Assembly: GCA_013695335.1 (NCBI GenBank)
Contig: JACDAR010000056.1
Location: 1 to 5,373, forward strand
From: Rubrobacter sp.
GTDB lineage: Bacteria; Actinomycetota; Rubrobacteria; Rubrobacterales; Rubrobacteraceae
Direction of reading: 5' to 3'
DNA: 5,373 nucleotides
In this document: positions 1 through 4,807 of the stretch, piece by piece
Layout of the letters: the number at the start of each line of letters is the position of its first letter
Position numbering within the stretch: the first letter of the stretch is position 1
Made by a program: the position numbers and the translations under genes
The notes under the pieces: generated by a model
Databases searched by the model: none
Told to the model about the DNA's origin: nothing
Seen by the model: the letters and a program-made list of their open reading frames with translations, nothing else

Positions 1-432
1 ACGCAGGGCGGGGTGGTCCTCCCAGACAAGGCTACCGTTCCCACCGCCCGGCAGGCCGCAGCGCTGTTCGTCAGGCGCAAAGAGAAGCTGACCGCGGATC
101 AGGAAGCCTACCTGCTTCGTCTGGGTGATCTGGACGAGACGTTGGCCGATGCCTACCGGCTGACGCAGGGGTTCACGCGGATGGTTCGAGGGTTGGAAGG
201 AGAGGAGCTCGACGAGTGGCTCGAAGAAGCAGATGCCTCGGAGGCCGTAGTGATGAAGCGCTTCGCCGCGAGTCTGAAGAAAGACCTCTCGGCGGTGCGC
301 GCGGGGTTAACGGAGAGCTTGAGTAACGGACCCGTGGAAGGCTTCATTCACAAACTCAAGCTCATAAAGCGCTCGATGTACGGCAGGGCGAGCTTTACGT
401 TGCTGCGCAGCCGAGCTCTGGGGGCCTCTTGA
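1..432 (+). CDS. ISL3-family transposase, C-terminal part (5'-partial)
   Basis: A DDE transposase that cuts and joins IS ends. The frame is open from base 1, so the GTG at 13 is most likely internal and the gene begins upstream of the window. The visible part is about 143 residues. It starts in the helical region that precedes the last catalytic residue and ends with the family signature SNGPVEGFIHKLKLIKRSMY. The glutamate of GPVEG is the expected third acidic residue of the DDE triad, and the following KLKLIKRSMYGRA block is typical of the ISL3 family (DDE_Tnp_ISL3). The first two catalytic aspartates are outside the window, so whether the enzyme is intact cannot be judged. The visible reading frame has no internal stop. 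Family assignment is secure. Confidence 0.9.
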   Translation, partial: TQGGVVLPDKATVPTARQAAALFVRRKEKLTADQEAYLLRLGDLDETLADAYRLTQGFTRMVRGLEGEELDEWLEEADASEAVVMKRFAASLKKDLSAVRAGLTESLSNGPVEGFIHKLKLIKRSMYGRASFTLLRSRALGAS

Positions 433-443
433 TGGGATACGCT

Positions 444-467
444 GCACCGAGAGTGACGGAGAACCGG
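444..467 (+). repeat. Probable right terminal inverted repeat of the ISL3 element
   Basis: CACCGAGAGTGACGGAGAAC begins 11 bases after the transposase stop codon. Its position and general look fit an ISL3-type right end. Without the left end the repeat cannot be matched to a partner, so the outer boundary (463 to about 470) is uncertain. Confidence 0.4.
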
Positions 468-575
468 TCATTTGTGGCGAGGTCTGTTACGTGCTTGGCG
501 GCGCTTGACGGCCTCCACAGGACGAGCAGGAGGGGTAAGGGCAGGAGTAAGATGCCCGGAGATCGTAGGCGTACA

Positions 576-582
576 GGGGAGG
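576..582 (+). promoter_or_regulatory. Ribosome binding site that fixes a TTG start
   Basis: GGGGAGG lies four bases before the TTG at 587. The same frame has a TAG at 566-568 and no ATG or GTG between them, so TTG is the only start supported. Confidence 0.6.
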
Positions 583-586
583 CGCG

Positions 587-844
587 TTGGCCGGGTATTT
601 GCCTAAGGGGTGGAACGGGAAGCGAGTGGCCGTGCGGTTCGGGAGTGGGCGCGGCTTCGACGCTAGGTTGGTCGGCGACAACGCCGGTGGAATCACCGTA
701 GAAACCATCAAAGAAGACACCGACGAAGAACACGCCCGGAGTGCGTTCGTCCCATGGGCAGCCGTGCGATATATCCAGTTGCTCGACGAAGCCGGCGAAG
801 GTGATCCGGGAAAGCAGGTAACGGAGAAGCCGCCCGGCCTCTAG
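587..844 (+). CDS. Small conserved-looking protein of unknown function
   Basis: An 85-residue protein that I do not recognise. It starts at TTG behind a strong GGGGAGG site; an in-frame TAG at 566 rules out a longer protein. After YLPKGWNGKRV the sequence alternates charged, glycine and beta-branched residues (VAVRFGSGRGFDARLVGD, GGITVETI, FVPWAAVRYIQLL). This looks like a small all-beta, Sm-like or SH3-like barrel ending near residue 70, followed by a loose charged tail (EAGEGDPGKQVTEKPPGL). There is no signal peptide or membrane segment. The next ORF begins six bases after the stop, so the two may form an operon. It lies about 120 bp beyond the IS end and could be IS cargo or older flanking DNA. 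The fold is a guess from the pattern only. Confidence 0.6.
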   Translation: MAGYLPKGWNGKRVAVRFGSGRGFDARLVGDNAGGITVETIKEDTDEEHARSAFVPWAAVRYIQLLDEAGEGDPGKQVTEKPPGL

Positions 845-850
845 GCCACC

Positions 851-1072
851 ATGGGCGCCCAAGACTTCTACACGCTGCTTGGCCGCCCGGCCCAGAGCCT
901 GGAGTTCCAGGACCTCAGAGCTCTCCACGGCCCGGAGACCGAGAGACACAACGAGGCCGTGCCGCCCGAGCGCTGGGAGCGGTTCCTAAACTCCGACGAA
1001 CGAGCCGCGGAGATCCTCGAAGAACTCAAGGAAACGGCCGCCGGAAATGTCTATTCCCTCCTGTTTTTCTAG
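851..1072 (+). CDS. Small hypothetical protein, possibly with a replaced C-terminus
   Basis: A 73-codon ORF starting at ATG six bases after the upstream gene. No good Shine-Dalgarno site precedes it, so translation would rely on coupling. The product is hydrophilic and mainly helical by appearance: FYTLLGR, ERWERFLNSDERAAEILEELKE. It contains no motif that I recognise. The last residues (NVYSLLFF) are abruptly hydrophobic, and the base composition becomes pyrimidine-rich from about 1047. The natural end of the gene may therefore have been replaced at a junction near 1045, next to the tandem repeats at 1110-1149. It may be a real small gene, a truncated one or a chance ORF. Confidence 0.4.
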   Translation: MGAQDFYTLLGRPAQSLEFQDLRALHGPETERHNEAVPPERWERFLNSDERAAEILEELKETAAGNVYSLLFF

Positions 1073-1109
1073 CTCGCCCATCAAGACCTCCCGCGAAAAT
1101 CTTTTACCT

Positions 1110-1149
1110 CACTCATGGGGTCATTCCGCCACTCATGGGGTCATTTTGC
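1110..1149 (+). repeat. Two exact-tandem 20-bp direct repeats (GGGGTC-containing)
   Basis: CACTCATGGGGTCATTCCGC (1110-1129) is followed without a gap by CACTCATGGGGTCATTTTGC (1130-1149); 18 of 20 bases agree, and the only change is CC to TT. The second copy also forms a short inverted repeat with the bases that follow: GGGGTC (1137-1142) and GACCCC (1150-1155). Repeats of about 20 bp with a GGGGTCA core occur at the ends of IS21-family elements, where transposase binds. No istA or istB gene is visible, so this could be a solo end left after deletion. That reading is an inference. Confidence 0.6.
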
Positions 1150-1173
1150 GACCCCCCCTACTCGAAGCGCGAA

Positions 1174-1461
1174 TCAGGTGCTACTCGAACCGAGCCAGCC
1201 GCGCTCTTTCGCGGTGTCCAGTGAGCACGTCTGCACCAGGCCCCGAACCGCGCCAACGTAGTTCACGAAGATCGGAAACGCCGGGTGCCCGTAGACGCCC
1301 GAACCGTTCAGCCTGACCTCGAAATCGAGTCGAAGCACCGCCATATCCGCCGGATGTCCTCGCATCACTTCGAGGTGCTCCGGCCACGGTGGATAGACTT
1401 CTTCGAGCTCTGAGAGCCTTTGCAGTGTCTCGTGGCGCTCGCCCTGGTCCTTACCGGTCAT
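1174..1461 (-). CDS. 95-residue hypothetical protein
   Basis: I do not recognise this protein. The start at ATG 1461 is chosen because GGGAGG (1475-1470) lies eight bases upstream, and because the stop of the preceding 41-codon ORF overlaps it as ATGA (1461-1458), a sign of translational coupling. The frame stays open upstream to 1662, but that extension is arginine-rich, overlaps the preceding genes and looks like a shadow. The product begins with a charged helix (ERHETLQRLSELEEV). It continues with MAVLRLDFEVRLNG, a likely strand or strands, and a glycine- and aromatic-containing part (GVYGHPAFPIFVNYVG). No signal peptide or clear membrane helix is seen. It stops 25 bp before the tandem repeats. 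It may be part of a small accessory cassette at the end of the phosphotransferase relic. Confidence 0.5.
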   Translation of the reverse strand: MTGKDQGERHETLQRLSELEEVYPPWPEHLEVMRGHPADMAVLRLDFEVRLNGSGVYGHPAFPIFVNYVGAVRGLVQTCSLDTAKERGWLGSSST

Positions 1462-1583
1462 CTCTTGCGCCTCCCATGCTTCGGGCAGTAGAGTCCCCAG
1501 TGTTCGCCGCTTGGCGTCAGCGCGGAGCACCACCCGCAGGCCTTCAAGAAAGTCCGGGCGGCTTCGCGGATCTTCGCGCGCAC
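1458..1583 (-). CDS. 41-residue small basic Cys/His protein
   Basis: A tiny ORF starting at GTG 1583. An in-frame TGA twelve bases upstream excludes a longer product. It begins five bases after the stop of the upstream fragment and ends with TGA overlapping the ATG of the next gene (ATGA). The sequence reads like a real domain: a basic amphipathic helix (KIREAARTFLKACGW), then HWGLYCPKHGRRKR with two cysteines earlier (C15 and C18) and CPKH later, so up to three Cys and two His could bind a metal. The GW...GEHW..Y..P.HGRR order faintly resembles HicA-type dsRNA-binding toxins (GW...GSHH.Y.HP..GRR), but it is shorter than that family and the downstream gene is not HicB-like. No Shine-Dalgarno site is obvious. 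It could be a gene, the tail of a decayed gene, or chance. Confidence 0.4.
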   Translation of the reverse strand: MRAKIREAARTFLKACGWCSALTPSGEHWGLYCPKHGRRKR

Positions 1584-1588
1584 CGCGG

Positions 1589-2920
1589 CTACTCATCCCT
1601 GGCGGCACGCAGGCCTGCCTTCGCGTACTCGCGCAGCGCCGCTCGGAAGTCGTCGAAACCACCGTCGCACCAGGCCGTGTTAAGCCGGTTCGTCACATCC
1701 TCGCGGCACAGGACTTTTCTGGCCGCGGTCTCCCTCTGGCGCGCCAGCGCGTCGGCGTCCTCGCCCGCGGGGCCGAGCTCGCCGAGGGTGGGACGGTACC
1801 AGTCTACGCTCTGCACGGCGTGCCGCGGCGTCCTCGCCTCCACGCCCGGCAGGCCGCGCAGCAACGCCTGGTGGCCGGAGTCCACCAGGCCCGCGAGGCG
1901 CTCGCGGAAGAACTTGGCCAGGGCAGCCTCCATCTTCCAGGCCGACCCACCGACGATCGCCAGCGAGAACAGGTATTCGCCGACCGTCGTGCCGACCTCG
2001 TCCACGATCCCGAGCAGCTCGGCTGGAGTCGCGGACCCTACCCGCTCCTGCGCGCTCGTCACCAGCCGCCGGTAGCGCGGGAGGAGTTCGTTGCTCCACT
2101 CGTCGGCAAGGCGGCGCAGCACGGCGCGGTCCGCCCCGACGGGATCGTTGTTGACTCGGATGAGGGCGTTCCACATGACCGGAACCATGCGGCCTCGGCT
2201 CTCCATCAAGGCCCGCGCCAGGACCAGTGGCGACACCTCGGGGAGGGTGGTGTAGTACCAGCCGTTGATCGCGGCGTACCGGAAGGGGACGGCGGCGCCC
2301 ACCGTGGACCGCATCCCTCGCAGGTAGCCTCCCTCGAGCAGAACGAGCAGCCAGTCGGCGAACAGGGGGGTCATCGCCTCGGGCAGCCACTCCCCCAGCC
2401 GGAAGTTGCGCATCCAGTAACCGGGTCGAGGCGGCTTCCACTCCACGTGGTCCGGGAGGGCCGTCATCGGTCGCGCCTGGAGCAGGTAGAGTGCGTCGCC
2501 GGAGATCGCCCACTCCACGTCCTGCGGAGAGCCGAAGTGCGCCTCCACGCGCCGCGCCAGCTGCGCGACCTCGTGCGCCTGTCCCGCGGTGAGTGCCCCC
2601 TCGCTCTCGCGCCGTGGGGTGGCGTTCTCGTCCCTCACCACCCACTCGTCGCCCACCGCCTCGCCCGAGACGAGCCTCTCGCCGAGGCCGCTGACGGCGG
2701 TGAGGAGGACCTCGCCACGCTCCCCGGTTAGGGGGTTGGCTGTGAAGGCGACCCCCGCCGCGTTCGCCTCCACCATGGTCTGGACGAGCACGGCCATCCT
2801 GGGCCTTCCGTCCACCGCAGAAGCTTCCCCGCGTGCCTCCCTATAGGCCGACACCCTTGAGGCGTCGGCGGAGCTAAAGACGCTCTTTACGGCCTCGGGC
2901 AGCCCATCGAGCGGTGTCCG
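1589..2920 (-). pseudogene. PEP synthase / rifampicin phosphotransferase-like gene, truncated at both ends
   Basis: Homologous sequence is already readable from 2920 (TPLDGLPEAVKSVF...), 22 codons upstream of the first usable start (GTG 2854), and ends at a TAA (2923-2921) right beside the first iteron. The gene has therefore lost its 5' end. Counting from GTG 2854, it keeps the back of the PPDK_N ATP-grasp domain: MAVLVQTMVEA (20-30), GVAFTANPLTGERG (34-47), SGLGERLVSGE (55-65), QDVEWAI (111-117) and LLQARPM (124-130). It then keeps the family linker with HAVQSVDWYRPTLGEL (345-360). Beyond about residue 380 (near 1715) the similarity to the family appears to end, and a short unrelated-looking tail (TNRLNTAWCDGGFDDFRAALREYAKAG...) runs to the TAG at 1589. 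The first half of the ATP domain, the swivelling His domain and the PEP-binding part (full enzymes are roughly 800-900 residues) are missing. Catalysis is not expected. Confidence 0.75.
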
Positions 2921-2924
2921 TTAC

Positions 2925-2964
2925 TACCGGGGTCCCCGACAAATGATACCGGGGTCCCCGACAA
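2925..2964 (+). repeat. Iteron group A: two 18-bp iterons
   Basis: TACCGGGGTCCCCGACAA occurs at 2925-2942 and 2947-2964, identical, 22 bp start to start. Each has a GGGGTCCCC palindromic core. These are the expected binding sites of the Rep protein encoded at 3286. They begin one base after the TAA-CT that ends the readable phosphotransferase frame. Confidence 0.9.
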
Positions 2965-2991
2965 GCCTGCATCGTAGATGGTGCCATGATC

Positions 2992-3065
2992 TGCCCCGAA
3001 CGGGCACCCAAACCTCCCGCAAATCGGGTGAATCTTCCTTCCGAGAGACGCACGCGACGGCGTCT
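2992..3065. repeat. Short inverted repeats in the spacer between iteron groups
   Basis: TGCCC-CGAAC-GGGCA (2992-3006), CCCG-CAAAT-CGGG (3016-3028) and AGACGC-8 nt-GCGTCT (3046-3065) lie one after another between the iteron groups. Each stem is only four to six pairs, so individually they may be chance. Their clustering in an otherwise unexplained spacer could mean structure or protein sites. Confidence 0.3.
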
Positions 3066-3073
3066 GCATACAC

Positions 3074-3179
3074 TACCGGGGTCCCTGACAAGGACTACCG
3101 GGGACCCCAGCAAGTTTTACCGGGGTCCCCAGCAAGTTTTACCGGGGTCCCCGACAAATAGTACCGGGGTCCCCAACAA
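3074..3179 (+). repeat. Iteron group B: five 18-bp iterons at 22-bp period
   Basis: Copies begin at 3074, 3096, 3118, 3140 and 3162. Every step is exactly 22 bp (18-bp repeat plus 4-bp spacer), about two helical turns, so all sites face the same side of the DNA. The consensus over all seven copies is TACCGGGGWCCCYRRCAA. The copy at 3096 has A instead of T at the centre of the GGGGTCCCC palindrome, which leaves it palindromic. The copy at 3074 has CCCT for CCCC. Tails vary as GACAA, AGCAA or AACAA. Confidence 0.92.
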
Positions 3180-3212
3180 ATTTGCTTGAGAAATCCCTGC
3201 AAAATGAGGTCT

Positions 3213-3225
3213 GGAAGCGGCTTCC
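3213..3225. promoter_or_regulatory. Perfect inverted repeat, candidate rep operator
   Basis: GGAAGC-G-GCTTCC is a perfect 13-bp inverted repeat with a one-base centre. It lies between the last iteron and the AT-rich stretch, 60 bp before the rep start. It is unlike the iterons, so if it is an operator the binder could be Rep in another form or another regulator. Confidence 0.4.
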
Positions 3226-3266
3226 TTGTAGTTATGTTCTTTGTTATTGTTATGTTTGTTAACAAC
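3226..3266 (+). other. Candidate DNA unwinding element and rep promoter region
   Basis: About a quarter of these bases are G or C, in sharp contrast to the flanks, and the plus strand is mostly T and G. A GTTATG/GTTATT hexamer recurs at 3231, 3243 and 3249, all on a 6-bp grid. T-rich strands beside iterons are where Rep proteins usually melt the duplex and load helicase. The same stretch must hold the rep promoter. The best guess is TTGTAG (3226-3231) with TATGTT (3251-3256), but the 19-bp spacing and weak matches make this uncertain. Confidence 0.5.
3256..3265. promoter_or_regulatory. TTGTTAACAA palindrome before rep
   Basis: A perfect 10-bp palindrome two bases before the ribosome binding site. 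It could be a repressor site that overlaps the transcription start region of rep, or simply part of the AT-rich melting region. Confidence 0.35.
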
Positions 3267-3272
3267 AGGAGG
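3267..3272 (+). promoter_or_regulatory. Ribosome binding site of rep with long spacing
   Basis: AGGAGG is a full-strength Shine-Dalgarno match but lies 13 bases before the ATG at 3286, longer than the usual 5 to 9. An in-frame TAA at 3280-3282 excludes an earlier start. The long gap may lower Rep synthesis. Confidence 0.65.
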
Positions 3273-3285
3273 ATGGATTTAAGGC

Positions 3286-4728
3286 ATGTCCGAAGATAGG
3301 TTCGACCTGACGCTCTTCCCCCAGTACTCGCTACTGGTGAGCGCGGAACGCAACCTGGAGGAGTATCCCCTCTTCGAGCTCAAGGCAAGGCAGAGGGGCT
3401 CGAAGGCGCGGGTTTTCGAGAGGACAATCGAGGGCGAAGGTGGGGTAGCGCTCCGGCAGACGTGGAAGGTCATACCGTCCGGTGAGTACGGCATGCCGGG
3501 GCCGGTCGACCAGGACATCTACCTCGCAGTCTTGCAGTTGCTCGAACAGCGGGGAGGGATGTCCGAGGACGGCGAGCTGGCCTTCTCGCTTTACGAGATC
3601 AAGAGGGTGCTCGGGTGGTCGGACGACTCGGCCAGCGCATACCGCCAGATCCGGGACGCGCTTATCCGGATCCAACTGACCGGCGTACAGTCCTCCAACG
3701 CCTTCTACTCGGCGGCCGACGAACAGCTCATCGCCGACTCCTTCAACGTCTGGAGCGTCCACTTCGCCCGGCGCAGGAAGCGCAACTCCGGGGGCGGCCC
3801 TAGTCTCCAGGCGGGCGGGCAGGACAGGCACGTGCTTAGATTCCACCCGATCTTCATCCGCAACTACATGGCGCAGTACCTGAAAGGCCTCGACGCGGAC
3901 TTCTACTGGAGCCTGCGCCTGCCGCTGAGCAAACGTCTCTACCGGCTGGTGGACCTGCAGCGGGCCGGCGGGCTGTCGTGGAAGACGGATCTCCTGGAGG
4001 TGCGCGACCAGGTGCCGCTGGACTACGCCTATCCTTCCCAGGTCAAGCGGGCCCTGGAGAGGGCGCACTCCGAGCTCGTGGAGCGCTCCTTCCTCTCCGG
4101 CGTGGACTACGAGGGGAAGACCGGGGTGCTGTACCGCGTCTCGCCGGGCTTCGCGCGCCGACAGAAGGCCCTGGAACTCTCCGGGGACCCGCAGGAGATG
4201 TTCGCGATAGAGCGTCTGATCCGCGAAGGCGTGCGCGGGGACACCGCCCGAGATCTCGTCCTCAACCACGGCGCCGGCAAGTGCCTGCACTACGCCGATG
4301 CCCTCGACGCCCAGAAGGGCATCCGCAACCGGGCCAGCTTCCTAGTCAGCGCCATCAGGGAGGGCTACGATCTCCCCGCTCCACCCCCCGACCAGGAACC
4401 CCTGGAGCTGTCCCTCGCCGAGGAGCCTTCGGAGCGGCAGAAATCCTCTGACGCGCGCACGCCCATCCGACCGACTCTCGATACAGAAGCCGAGAGGGTG
4501 TGGCAGGAGGCCCTCGATGAAGTTTCCGAGACCGGAGACAGCCCCTCCCTCCACGTCTGGTTCGAGGGCGCCGTTCCCGTTGCGCTCCGACACGACGTGC
4601 TCACCGTCTCCGTGCCCAACAACGTGGCGCGGGAGTACATCGAAAGACGCTTCAGCTCCTCCCTCGAAGAAGCGCTGCGCCCCATACTCGGCCAGGACGC
4701 GCGGCTGGAATTAGAATGTTACACATAA
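3286..4728 (+). CDS. Plasmid replication initiator (RPA family) fused to DnaA domain I
   Basis: A 480-residue initiator expected to bind the upstream iterons and open the origin. Residues about 1-290 match the replication initiator protein A (RPA) family: TWKVIPSGEYGMPGPVDQDI (59-78), LLEQRGG, FSLYEIKRVLGW (100-111), YRQIRDALIRI (119-129), LRFHPIFIRNYMAQYLKGLD (184-203), SLRLPLSKRLYRLVDLQR (209-226) and YPSQVKRALERAHSELVERS (249-268), in keeping with two winged-helix units. Residues about 300-362 form a helical module ending RNRASFLVSAIREGYDLP, seen in many plasmid Reps. After a proline- and charge-rich linker (365-402), residues 403-480 match DnaA domain I: VWQEALDEV, WFEGAVPVAL, DVLTVSVPNNVAREYIERRF. 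No Walker motifs or DnaA domain IV are present. By analogy with DnaA, the tail could recruit DnaB or self-associate. The start is fixed by an in-frame stop at 3280. Confidence 0.9.
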   Translation: MSEDRFDLTLFPQYSLLVSAERNLEEYPLFELKARQRGSKARVFERTIEGEGGVALRQTWKVIPSGEYGMPGPVDQDIYLAVLQLLEQRGGMSEDGELAFSLYEIKRVLGWSDDSASAYRQIRDALIRIQLTGVQSSNAFYSAADEQLIADSFNVWSVHFARRRKRNSGGGPSLQAGGQDRHVLRFHPIFIRNYMAQYLKGLDADFYWSLRLPLSKRLYRLVDLQRAGGLSWKTDLLEVRDQVPLDYAYPSQVKRALERAHSELVERSFLSGVDYEGKTGVLYRVSPGFARRQKALELSGDPQEMFAIERLIREGVRGDTARDLVLNHGAGKCLHYADALDAQKGIRNRASFLVSAIREGYDLPAPPPDQEPLELSLAEEPSERQKSSDARTPIRPTLDTEAERVWQEALDEVSETGDSPSLHVWFEGAVPVALRHDVLTVSVPNNVAREYIERRFSSSLEEALRPILGQDARLELECYT

Positions 4729-4770
4729 TACTGCATGGAAAGAGAATGTCCTGTTCTTCCCTGATATTTG

Positions 4771-4807
4771 CTCGCGTTTCTTTCTTGCTTATCTCCCCTC
4801 TTCCTTT
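4771..4807 (+). terminator. Pyrimidine tract between convergent genes, possible Rho-dependent termination region
   Basis: The 119-bp gap between the rep stop and the toxin stop has no clear hairpin followed by a T run. It does contain a strongly pyrimidine-rich run on the plus strand (33 of 37 bases C or T). A C/U-rich, G-poor RNA downstream of rep resembles a Rho loading region. The gap is also lower in GC than the genes on both sides. Confidence 0.25.

Larger units (their letters stand above)
1..467 (+). mobile_element. Right part of an ISL3-family insertion sequence (left part outside window)
   Basis: The element is defined by the transposase C-terminus (stop at 430-432) and by the short sequence after it. 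About 12 bp past the stop lies CACCGAGAGTGACGGAGAAC (444-463), which resembles the right terminal inverted repeats of ISL3 elements as I remember them (a CACCGA...GGA(A)GA(A)CC-like block close behind the transposase stop). The exact end, placed near 467, is inferred. The left inverted repeat and the target duplication (usually 8 bp in this family) cannot be checked because the left end is outside the window. Confidence 0.6.
2921..3285 (+). other. Plasmid-type replication origin (iterons, spacer, AT-rich region)
   Basis: This gene-free 365-bp stretch has the layout of an iteron origin in front of its rep gene. In order it holds two iterons (2925-2964), a 109-bp spacer with small inverted repeats (2992-3006, 3046-3065), five iterons (3074-3179), a 13-bp inverted repeat (3213-3225), a low-GC T-rich stretch (3226-3266) suited to strand opening, a TTGTTAACAA palindrome (3256-3265) and the rep ribosome binding site (3267-3272). 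I found no good match to a DnaA box (TTATCCACA type) on either strand. Origin function is inferred from layout and from the adjacent Rep gene. Confidence 0.85.

Noticed and set aside
505..533. TTGACG as a -35 box for the 587 gene
   Set aside because: No acceptable -10 hexamer occurs at 16 to 19 bp, so a promoter cannot be supported.
429..701. 90-codon plus-strand frame, or a start at ATG 552 with AGGAG upstream
   Set aside because: The product is Gly/Arg/Trp-rich with no protein-like pattern and overlaps the better 587 gene in another frame.
845..854. GCCACCATGG, a perfect vertebrate-type Kozak sequence at the start of the 851 ORF
   Set aside because: All surrounding genes are bacterial in type, and there is no sign of vector or eukaryotic sequence. 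A chance match in GC-rich DNA.
1110..1149. The GGGGTC core shared with the iterons, as a third Rep-binding cluster
   Set aside because: Only six bases are shared, the period is 20 instead of 22 bp, and the flanks TACC and CAA are absent. Likely coincidence.
1462..1662. Longer version of the 95-residue minus-strand gene starting at 1662
   Set aside because: The extra 67 residues are arginine-rich and overlap the upstream gene. ATG 1461 has a strong ribosome site and the ATGA overlap, so it is the better start.
1511..2731. 406-codon plus-strand frame opposite the phosphotransferase relic
   Set aside because: The antisense frame is open only because of high GC. The product is rich in Arg, His, Gln and Pro with no motif, whereas the minus strand has clear domain motifs.
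2925..3179. Regularly spaced repeats resembling a short CRISPR array
   Set aside because: The gaps are only 4 bp, there are no spacer-length inserts or cas genes, and a rep gene follows. They are iterons.
3331..4290. 319-codon minus-strand frame opposite rep
   Set aside because: Antisense shadow of the rep gene, with no recognisable motif or ribosome site. The plus strand carries the conserved protein.
4717..4725. TGTTACACA, one mismatch from a DnaA box, at the rep stop
   Set aside because: It lies inside the last rep codons, is a single weak copy and is far from the iterons. Not enough to call a site.
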